NCBI GenBank assembly: GCA_049968515.1
Contig: JBMFQR010000034.1
Span: forward strand, 1-19,895
Length of the DNA: 19,895 bases
Source: JAOACQ01 sp049968515
GTDB taxonomy: Bacteria > Spirochaetota > Brevinematia > Brevinematales > JAOACQ01
Direction: 5' to 3'
Shown: positions 14,898 through 19,895 of the stretch, in pieces
How the letters are laid out: every line of letters begins with the position of its first letter
Position numbering within the stretch: the first letter of the stretch is position 1
Notes under the pieces: model-generated
The model's database searches: none
Told to the model about the DNA's origin: nothing
The model's input: only the letters and a program-made list of their open reading frames with translations
Translations under genes and position numbers: made by a program

Positions 14898-14926
14898 TTG
14901 AATGAAAAAAATATTTGCTTTATAAT
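14898..14926 (+). promoter_or_regulatory. Promoter of the secreted CBM-type gene
   Basis: TTGAAT (14898-14903), a 17-base spacer, then a perfect TATAAT (14921-14926). The predicted start, near 14933, falls at the GGGAG ribosome site, so the leader would be only about 11 bases. Confidence 0.7.
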
Positions 14927-14943
14927 AAAAAGGGAGTTGATAA

Positions 14944-15669
14944 GTGAGAAAGCTTTATGCGGTTTTTTTTCTCTTCTTTTTGAGTTCAATGCTATTTTCT
15001 CAGATAATAGAAAGAATTTCAAAGGAGAAAGAGTTTGAAATCCTGTCGAAGGAAATAGAGGGTTACAGGATTAATTCTCCTTTGATCTTACAGGATAGAA
15101 TTATATTTTTTTACAGAGGCGATGGGACAGAAAAGAAGGTTGTAGTAGCTGGTGACTTTACGGAGTGGAAGCCTCTTCTTCTTATGGAGAGAAAATCAAC
15201 CAATATGTGGCAATATGTCTGGGATGAGAGATTGAAGAGGGGGGAATACAGGTATAAGTTACTTGTGGATGATATATGGATAGGGGATCCACAAAACACA
15301 AACTTCATAATAGATGATTTTGGAGAGAAGGTTTCTTTTTTTGTTCTGGAAGAGGATTTAATTCCCGAAAAGACAAATCCGTTATGGATAGACAAAGATA
15401 TTTATGAATTCAAATACTATAGTGACAGAGCTAACTCAGTTTCCCTCGTAGGCAATTTCAACAACTGGAACCCATACAGACACATACTGAAATTCAATGG
15501 GGCAGGGGAGTTTTCCATAAGAATAAGGTTGAAACCGGGGCTTTATGTTTACTGCTTTGTGGTTGATGAAAAATGGATACCCGATCCTTTAAACCTGAAA
15601 CAATATAAAGATTCTACTGGAAATATTGTAAGCGTCTTTTATGCCGGAAAAAAGAAAGGCTCAAAGTAG
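14944..15669 (+). CDS. Secreted protein with two AMPK-type glycogen-binding (E-set/CBM48-like) domains
   Basis: 241 residues. Signal peptide MRKLYAVFFLFFLSSMLFSQ, then a short helical linker and two related domains. Domain 1 (about 50-137) has VVVAGDFTEWKPLLL and GEYRYKLLVDDIWIGDP; domain 2 (about 152-236) has SVSLVGNFNNWNPYRH and GLYVYCFVVDEKWIPDP. The G-[DN]-F-[TN]-x-W and [FK]-V-D-x-x-W-x-x-DP pairs define the AMPK1_CBM/CBM48 fold that binds glycogen or starch. No catalytic domain is present, so it may bind extracytoplasmic alpha-glucan or use the fold structurally. Start is GTG at 14944, preceded by an in-frame TAA and with GGGAG (14932-14936) 7 bases upstream. The two domains look like an internal duplication. 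Confidence 0.85.
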   Translation: MRKLYAVFFLFFLSSMLFSQIIERISKEKEFEILSKEIEGYRINSPLILQDRIIFFYRGDGTEKKVVVAGDFTEWKPLLLMERKSTNMWQYVWDERLKRGEYRYKLLVDDIWIGDPQNTNFIIDDFGEKVSFFVLEEDLIPEKTNPLWIDKDIYEFKYYSDRANSVSLVGNFNNWNPYRHILKFNGAGEFSIRIRLKPGLYVYCFVVDEKWIPDPLNLKQYKDSTGNIVSVFYAGKKKGSK

Positions 15670-15698
15670 ATTATCACACCTTATATTAGCACCTTGCT

Positions 15699-15722
15699 AT
15701 GTGCAAATTGCACATTTTTTTG
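15699..15722 (+). terminator. Palindrome with T-tract: probable terminator of the CBM-type gene, or an operator
   Basis: ATGTGCAAATTGCACAT (15699-15715) is a fully symmetric dyad about one base, followed by a T run to 15721. As RNA it forms a 6-bp stem with a 5-base loop and U-tract, 30 bases after the secreted-protein stop. The same half-site TGTGCA recurs just downstream and at 2455-2468, so it may instead or also be a protein-binding site. Confidence 0.55.
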
Positions 15723-15739
15723 TGCAGATATGTGCACAA
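15720..15739. promoter_or_regulatory. Spaced TTGTGCA-N6-TGCACAA dyad, candidate activator site
   Basis: A perfect 7-bp inverted repeat with a 6-base spacer. It is centred about 110 bases upstream of the start predicted from the sigma-54-type promoter, which is the usual distance for sites bound by NtrC-type enhancer-binding proteins. With the palindrome at 15700-15714 it makes a two-site cluster. The binding protein is unknown. Confidence 0.45.
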
Positions 15740-15813
15740 GGAACCAGACAAAAATATTTTTGAAAAAATTATTTACTTATGTTAACAACAATTGATTTCT
15801 GGTAAACAGATTT

Positions 15814-15829
15814 TGGCACACTTTTTGCT
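15814..15829 (+). promoter_or_regulatory. Sigma-54 (RpoN) -24/-12 promoter
   Basis: TGGCAC (15814-15819), five bases, then TTGCT (15825-15829). The GG and GC dinucleotides are exactly 12 bases apart, and the flanking Y, W and w positions of the published TGGCACG-N4-TTGCW consensus also match; the only core difference is A for G at position 7. Predicted start is 15840. No protein-coding gene lies downstream on this strand before the terminator at 15871. Confidence 0.7.
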
Positions 15830-15839
15830 CTATAACTTT

Positions 15840-15901
15840 ACAAAGCCCCCTTAAATATATATTCTTCCATACCCTCCTCCACCCCCGGGGAGGGTTTTTT
15901 T
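15840..15901 (+). ncRNA. Predicted sigma-54-dependent small RNA, about 62 nt
   Basis: Defined by the sigma-54 promoter start (15840) and the terminator T-tract (15901). There is no open frame of note. The RNA has GCCCCC near its 5' end (15845-15850), an AU-rich middle, and a C-rich terminator arm holding CCCUCCUCC (15872-15880) and CCACCCCC (15879-15886). CCUCC could pair with Shine-Dalgarno sequences; CCACCCCC is complementary to 10910-10917 in the lipoprotein leader. Expression and function are inference. Alternatives are a terminator that merely protects the minus-strand operon, with a fortuitous promoter-like sequence. Confidence 0.45.
15871..15901 (+). terminator. Intrinsic terminator of the predicted small RNA
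   Basis: ACCCTCC (15871-15877) pairs with GGAGGGT (15889-15895) around an 11-base C-rich loop, followed by a T run to 15901. An alternative register pairs CCTCC at 15876-15880 with GGAGG at 15889-15893. There is no A-tract on the left, so it should act only on plus-strand transcripts. Confidence 0.8.
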
Positions 15902-15929
15902 AATTTATACTGCAGCAAAAAGGGGTTCT

Positions 15930-16045
15930 CCAAAAAGTGCAAAATTCTTTGGTGTTATTCTGAATGAAATAAAAAATATCTTGACGTCATTAGAAAATTA
16001 TATATTCTTCGCTTCGCTCAGAGTGACAAGTTGCAACTTTTTGGA
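15930..16045. repeat. Imperfect inverted-repeat element (MITE/REP-like), about 116 bp
   Basis: The left arm opens CCAAAAAGTGCAA; the right arm, read in reverse, opens CCAAAAAGTTGCAA. Further in, the left arm TGTTATTCTGAATGAAA (15953-15969) matches the reversed right arm TGTCACTCTGAGCGAAG except at transitions only. The centre holds the 8-bp palindrome TGACGTCA (15982-15989). The right arm contains a CTTCGCTTCGCTCAGAGTGACA-type sequence resembling dispersed intergenic repeats I recall from several bacterial genomes (unverified). No target duplication is obvious. Confidence 0.6.
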
Positions 16046-16082
16046 CAAGTCCATCTTTTGTTGATTAATAATTTTCTTACTG

Positions 16083-17057
16083 TTAATGATTTGAGAGATA
16101 TTCCTTCGTCATATTTGAGAAGATATGTTTAAAGCTCTTATCAATTGCATCAACAACATCTTTGTCAAGCTTTCCTTTCATCTGTCTAAATTTCTCAATG
16201 TAAAGCTTGTATTCTCTCGGCTTCAATGTAAACTCACCGCTTATTAGCAACTCAAAATAATTTGAAGCCGCTAAAATTCTTGCCAGAAGTGAAAGATCAT
16301 CTCCCCCAATTCCTCTCGGTGAACCATTGCCATCGATGTATTCATTATGGTTTAGTACAGCATCGATAACATCTTCTGAGAGTTCATGCTTTTCAGCTTC
16401 TGAGTGCAAAATCCTCATTGATTCAATAGGATATTGTTCAAAATTTACTTTCTCATCAAAATCTTCAATTTCCATCCTTTTTCTTTCTGCAAAAGAGACT
16501 TCAAATTTCATAAGTCCTATGGAGTGAAGCATTGAGGCATGGATAAGTTTTTCGAGTTCATTTCCATCTATCATTCCCTGTTTGTTTGCAAGACTATATG
16601 TTTTATATGCAAGGATTGAAATGAAGGTTGTATAAACTGTATGCAAAAATATCTTTTCTGAAAAATTCCTTAACTGTGAAATTTTCCAGACTATATAATC
16701 ATTATCTTTTAGAGCCATTCTGAGATATTTTGAAATAAACTCTTTGTTATCCTTTGGAAGTGTTTTAAAAAACTCATTTTTATCAATATGGGAAATAATA
16801 AAATCAATCCATTGATTTCTCTTTTCTTCGGTAATATAATGCGGCACAGTATGTTTTATCCTTAATGGTTTTTTAACCACTTCGGGACATCTTTCCTTTA
16901 TCTTATCAAGATCCTTTAATGTAAGGACTTTCGAAGTACCGATAAGAATATGCATCTTATCATCACAGACCGGCTCTACCAAAACAAGATGTTTACCCTG
17001 TTGGATTTCTCTTTCTAATTCTTCAATTGTTAACATTTTTAATTCATCTCTGTGCAT
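16083..17057 (-). CDS. Degenerate HD-GYP-domain protein
   Basis: About 324 residues from the ATG at 17057. The N-terminal 75 residues resemble the DUF3391-like leader of many HD-GYP proteins; the C-terminal part (about 130-275) has the HD-GYP layout but with most catalytic residues replaced. The HD pair is His178-Ser179 (LHSIGL for LHDIGK), the Hp motif is Tyr209-Pro, HHE is His237-Asn238-Glu, GYP is GSP (245-247) after an intact DG, and the final Asp is Asn266. Canonical HD-GYP proteins hydrolyse c-di-GMP with a metal centre; this one is probably inactive or altered and may act as a sensor. The start is uncertain: TTG 17075, ATG 17057 or ATG 17036 are possible. It follows guaB by a few bases to about 20, so it is co-transcribed. 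Confidence 0.8.
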   Translation of the reverse strand: MHRDELKMLTIEELEREIQQGKHLVLVEPVCDDKMHILIGTSKVLTLKDLDKIKERCPEVVKKPLRIKHTVPHYITEEKRNQWIDFIISHIDKNEFFKTLPKDNKEFISKYLRMALKDNDYIVWKISQLRNFSEKIFLHTVYTTFISILAYKTYSLANKQGMIDGNELEKLIHASMLHSIGLMKFEVSFAERKRMEIEDFDEKVNFEQYPIESMRILHSEAEKHELSEDVIDAVLNHNEYIDGNGSPRGIGGDDLSLLARILAASNYFELLISGEFTLKPREYKLYIEKFRQMKGKLDKDVVDAIDKSFKHIFSNMTKEYLSNH

Positions 17058-17078
17058 ATATGTGAATACCCCCAAATA

Positions 17079-18587
17079 TTAGTCTTCTTCTGCTTCCAGC
17101 ATATAGTTTGGTGCCTCTTTCGTGATGATAACATCGTGAGCATGGGATTCTCTAAGTCCGGCACTTGTTATTTTTATAAACTTCCCCCTTTCTTTAAATT
17201 CCTTGATCGTTTTTGAACCCGTATATCCCATTGCAGCTTTTAATCCTCCGATAAGCTGGTAAATTACATCTTTAATGTCTCCCTTGTATGGGACAAGCCC
17301 TTCGATGCCTTCGGGGACAAGCTTTTCAAGCTCATAATCATCTTGAAAATATCTTGATTTTGAGCCCTCCTGCATTGCACCGATTGATCCCATCCCTCTG
17401 TAAGATTTATACCTTCTGCCTTTGTATATTACAAATTCACCCGGGCTTTCTGTCGTTCCAGCAAAAAGATTTCCTATCATTACTGAATCTGCCCCTGCAA
17501 CTATAGCTTTCGCAATATCTCCAGAAAATTTTATTCCACCATCCGCAATAATGGGTATTTCATACCTTTGAGCGACCCTGTATGCTTCCATTATTGCAGT
17601 AATCTGGGGAACCCCTATTCCAGCAACTACCCTTGTTGTACAGATTGAACCTGGTCCGATTCCAACTTTTACAGCATCCACACCCGCCTTTATTAAATCT
17701 TCTGTGCCTTCTGCTGTGGCTACATTTCCTGCAATAAGATCAACATCCGGAAAGTTTTTCTTTATTCTCCTGACCATATCCAGTACCTTTCTGGAATGCC
17801 CGTGAGCAGTGTCAACAACTAAAACGTCTACCTCACTTTCAATAAGCTTTTCCACTCTTTCCATTTCTATTTCACCTGTGCCAACAGCAGCACCGACCCT
17901 CAACCTGCCTTTCCCATCCTTTGTTGCGTTCGGGAATTCTATAATCTTTGTGATGTCTTTTAGTGTAATCAGTCCGATAATCTTGTTATTCTTATCAACA
18001 AGGGGGAGCTTTTCAACCCTGTTCTGCCTCATAATCTCAGAAGCCTTTTTTAAGTCAATATCACCCTCGTAAGTAATTAGGTCCTTTCTTGGAGTCATCA
18101 CTGATTTTACAGGCACATTCCCCTCTTTATCCATATCTATAAAGTCAAGGTCCCTTCTTGTAAGTATACCAACAAGCTCATTTCTTTCATTGACTATAGG
18201 TATGCCGGAGATTCCATATTCTTTCATCAAAGCTTTTGCTTCTTTAATCTTTTTATCCTCAAGAAGGGTGATGGGATTATTTATCACGATATTTTCAAAG
18301 CGTTTTACCTTTTTCACTTCTTCAACCTGCCTGTCAATGCTAAAGTTCTTGTGGATTATTCCAATTCCACCTTGTTGGGCAATTGCAATTGCTAAATTGG
18401 CATCTGTAACAGTATCCATTGCAGCAGAAACAAGTGGTATTTTCAGTATGATATTTCTTGTTAATATGGTTTGTGTGTCTGTCTCCAAAGGTACAACCTC
18501 GGTTTTCATTGGAAGTATCAACACATCGTCGAAGGTAAGTGCCTCTATGTCGGAATAGAATTTTTCTGGTATGGATTTTATAGACAT
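17079..18587 (-). CDS. guaB: Inosine-5'-monophosphate dehydrogenase
   Basis: 502 residues. Oxidises IMP to XMP with NAD, the committed step of GMP synthesis, in the cytosol. The barrel begins with LTFDDVLILP (18-27) and PLVSAAMDTVTD (51-62); a pair of CBS domains is inserted at about 100-215; then VVDTAHGHS (257-265), the catalytic loop GIGPGSICTTR with Cys316, the phosphate-binding ADGGIKFSGDIAKA (348-361) and GADSVMIGNLFAGT, and the mobile flap with SKSRYFQ (Arg412, Tyr413). All key residues are present and the length is normal. ATG start with AAAGGAG just upstream. Middle gene of dapB-guaB-HD: 12 bases from dapB, 3 or more from the HD-GYP gene. Confidence 0.98.
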   Translation of the reverse strand: MSIKSIPEKFYSDIEALTFDDVLILPMKTEVVPLETDTQTILTRNIILKIPLVSAAMDTVTDANLAIAIAQQGGIGIIHKNFSIDRQVEEVKKVKRFENIVINNPITLLEDKKIKEAKALMKEYGISGIPIVNERNELVGILTRRDLDFIDMDKEGNVPVKSVMTPRKDLITYEGDIDLKKASEIMRQNRVEKLPLVDKNNKIIGLITLKDITKIIEFPNATKDGKGRLRVGAAVGTGEIEMERVEKLIESEVDVLVVDTAHGHSRKVLDMVRRIKKNFPDVDLIAGNVATAEGTEDLIKAGVDAVKVGIGPGSICTTRVVAGIGVPQITAIMEAYRVAQRYEIPIIADGGIKFSGDIAKAIVAGADSVMIGNLFAGTTESPGEFVIYKGRRYKSYRGMGSIGAMQEGSKSRYFQDDYELEKLVPEGIEGLVPYKGDIKDVIYQLIGGLKAAMGYTGSKTIKEFKERGKFIKITSAGLRESHAHDVIITKEAPNYMLEAEED

Positions 18588-18599
18588 TGCTTTTCTCCT

Positions 18600-19394
18600 T
18601 TAAAGAAGGCCAAGAACCTGTTCCATTGTATAAAAGCCCTTGCCATTTTTCAGAATAAACTTTGCTGCTCTCAAAGCACCTCTTGCAAAGGTTTCTCTCG
18701 AAGATGCCTTATGGGTAAGTTCTATCCTCTCTCCCTGCCCGAAGAAGTATACAGTGTGCTCTCCAACAACATCTCCACCTCTCAACGTGGAAACCCCAAG
18801 CTGACCTGAAGGTCTCTCGCCAATAATCCCTTCCCTGCCAAAAACCACATTTTCTGAATTATAAACCTTCTTTAAGGTATTCAAAAGCTTTAGTGCTGTA
18901 CCACTCGGTGCATCCTTTTTCATTCTGTGATGAATTTCCATTATTTCTGCATCAAAGTCTTCTTTTAGAATATTTGCACATAGCTCAGTAATTTTATTAA
19001 GAATGGTGATTCCCACACTGAAATTTGGAGACCAGATCACTGGGACTTCATTTCCTGCACTTTTTACTTTTTCTATTTGCTCGCTGGAAAGACCCGTTGT
19101 CCCGCAGACAAAGGCTTTTTTATATTTCAAAACACACTGAAGATTTGTGTCAAAGGCGGCAACTGAGGAAAAATCTATCACAACGTCACAGCCATCGATG
19201 ACTTTTTCCAGACCGTCTTCTATTTTCACACCAAGATTACCAACACCTGCAACCTCACCTGCATCAAGACCAATAAAAGATGAGCCTTTCACTTCAACAG
19301 CACCCGTAAGTCGAGCATCATTGTCGGAAGCAATAACCTTAATGTTGGTTTTTCCCATTTTGCCAGCTGCACCTGTAATACAGACCCTAATCAT
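18600..19394 (-). CDS. dapB: 4-Hydroxy-tetrahydrodipicolinate reductase
   Basis: 264 residues. Reduces 4-hydroxy-tetrahydrodipicolinate with NAD(P)H in the lysine/diaminopimelate pathway, so it supplies peptidoglycan precursors. Motifs: the nucleotide-binding GAAGKMG (8-14), FVCGTTGLS (95-103), SPNFSVG (122-128), and the substrate-binding/active-site EIHHRMKKDAPSGTA (153-167) with His155/His156 and Lys160. The frame extends to a TTG at 19415, but the ATG at 19394 is preferred: GAAGGAA is directly upstream, and the protein then starts MIRVCITGAAG as the family does. First gene of the operon with guaB, behind a strong promoter at 19479-19507 and a leader hairpin. Confidence 0.97.
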   Translation of the reverse strand: MIRVCITGAAGKMGKTNIKVIASDNDARLTGAVEVKGSSFIGLDAGEVAGVGNLGVKIEDGLEKVIDGCDVVIDFSSVAAFDTNLQCVLKYKKAFVCGTTGLSSEQIEKVKSAGNEVPVIWSPNFSVGITILNKITELCANILKEDFDAEIMEIHHRMKKDAPSGTALKLLNTLKKVYNSENVVFGREGIIGERPSGQLGVSTLRGGDVVGEHTVYFFGQGERIELTHKASSRETFARGALRAAKFILKNGKGFYTMEQVLGLL

Positions 19395-19409
19395 ATATTC
19401 CTTCACCCC

Positions 19410-19440
19410 GGACAAGTACCATACTCAGATGGAATTGTCC
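19410..19440 (-). promoter_or_regulatory. Leader hairpin upstream of dapB
   Basis: On the transcript, GGACAA (19440-19435) pairs with TTGTCC (19415-19410), with an inner CCAT/ATGG stem and a 6-base loop. It lies 32 bases or more after the predicted transcription start and 15 bases before the ATG, just ahead of the ribosome site. It could affect translation. It does not resemble a lysine riboswitch, which is much larger. Confidence 0.4.
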
Positions 19441-19478
19441 CAAAACTCTAACTTTTTAAAATTCCTCAGATTAGAAAT

Positions 19479-19507
19479 ATTATAAATCAAATTCTCGAAT
19501 TATTCAA
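19479..19507 (-). promoter_or_regulatory. Promoter of the dapB-guaB-HD operon
   Basis: On the minus strand, TTGAAT (19507-19502), a 17-base spacer, then a perfect TATAAT (19484-19479). Predicted start near 19472, giving a leader of about 78 bases. Confidence 0.75.
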
Positions 19508-19895
19508 CTTAGTGAAATGTGGAAATTTTCATTTTGAGGTTAATATTCATTCTTGCCGGGTTTATAATGATTGGTTGAAATTAGAACGGGGTATACTAAA
19601 CCCAGAATCAATGGGCACATTTTAGAGAATTAGAGAGCCCAGATTTAGCATATTTGACTATTTTTGGATAATATTTTAAGATTTTTATTAGATTGAAGAG
19701 AAAAGGTCTTTATGAAAAAAAAGGGATGGAGAAAGAGAGGCCGTCCAAAAAGTCTCATTTTAAGATAATTACTTTGCAAGCTTTTGATACAAAAATTTTG
19801 AACAGAACCTGTTTGCGGGAAGGAGATGGTATGATAAAAGAGGTGGACTAAAGCTCTAAGTAGACGGATAATGAGAAAAGGATTAAACTAATTGT
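19508..19895. other. 388 bases with no recognisable gene
   Basis: No convincing coding frame on either strand. The longest suggestive item is an 18-codon frame at 19712-19768 with a basic, AT-hook-like sequence (KRGRPK), behind a weak AAAGG. The 10-mer TCCAAAAAGT (19744-19753) also occurs in both arms of the inverted-repeat element at 15930-16045. A TATAAT at 19563-19568 has no good -35. It may be a spacer, a decayed gene, or the flank of a gene beyond the window. Confidence 0.5.

Larger units (their letters stand above)
15670..16082. other. 413-base intergenic region with regulatory elements
   Basis: No protein-coding frame is credible here. In order it holds a palindrome with T-tract (15699-15722), a second spaced dyad (15720-15739), a sigma-54-type promoter (15814-15829), a predicted short RNA ended by a terminator (15840-15901) and an imperfect inverted-repeat element (15930-16045). 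Confidence 0.8.

Noticed and set aside
15670..16082. CRISPR array or tRNA in the large intergenic region
   Set aside because: The repeats are few, inverted and not regularly spaced, and no cloverleaf could be drawn.
18190..18558. 122-residue plus-strand ORF inside guaB, and similar ORFs in dapB
   Set aside because: They lie wholly antisense to genes with complete family motifs; their composition is that of a reverse reading frame.

Overview
This is an AT-rich bacterial window carrying ordinary housekeeping genes (yebC, hisS, guaB, dapB) mixed with envelope, signalling and surface genes. A lipid-A-disaccharide-synthase-related protein, two LptF/LptG-shaped permeases, a strongly expressed lipoprotein and several signal-peptide or membrane-anchored proteins point to a diderm (two-membrane) organism. 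The HisKA_2 sensor kinase and the secreted twin AMPK-type glycogen-binding protein would suit a spirochaete or an uncultured diderm phylum, but nothing here fixes the phylum. A 99-base run of N shows this is a draft, probably metagenomic, scaffold.

Layout. (1) 1-2430, minus: an operon of two LptF/LptG-like six-helix membrane proteins followed by an amidohydrolase-like gene that runs off the left edge and is not captured by long-ORF calling. (2) 2645-6020, plus: yebC, an LpxB-related glycosyltransferase-fold protein and hisS, behind a near-consensus sigma-70-type promoter. (3) 6022-6195, minus: a 57-residue Cys-rich DUF6485-type protein, convergent with hisS and one base from it. (4) 6386-10849, plus: a tight cluster of PMT-family glycosyltransferase, membrane-anchored PA14-domain protein, GGDEF diguanylate cyclase with an I-site, and patatin-like lipase. 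(5) 10866-12757, plus: a very strong promoter, a structured leader, a Trp/Tyr-rich lipoprotein interrupted by the assembly gap, and a clear terminator. (6) 12784-15669, plus: a hybrid periplasmic-binding/PAS/HisKA_2 histidine kinase that looks leaderless, then a secreted protein with two AMPK-type E-set/CBM domains. (7) 15670-16082: a 413-base intergenic region. (8) 16083-19507, minus: dapB, guaB and a degenerate HD-GYP protein as one operon. (9) 19508-19895: no recognisable gene.

The most unusual stretch is 15670-16082. It holds TGTGCA/TGCACA inverted repeats, then a sequence matching the sigma-54 (RpoN) -24/-12 consensus almost perfectly (TGGCAC, five bases, TTGCT), then only about 60 bases later a GC-rich intrinsic terminator. 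Together these predict a sigma-54-dependent small RNA of about 62 nt. It carries CCUCC (anti-Shine-Dalgarno-like) and CCACCCCC motifs. The latter is perfectly complementary to a G-rich element in the predicted hairpin loop of the lipoprotein mRNA leader at 10910-10917. Next to it, 15930-16045 is an imperfect inverted-repeat element of MITE/REP type.

Cyclic-di-GMP signalling may be a theme: a GGDEF enzyme with intact catalytic and inhibitory sites, and an HD-GYP-like protein that has lost most metal ligands and is encoded directly behind the GMP-biosynthesis gene guaB. All functions are inferred from sequence motifs read by eye; no database search was run.
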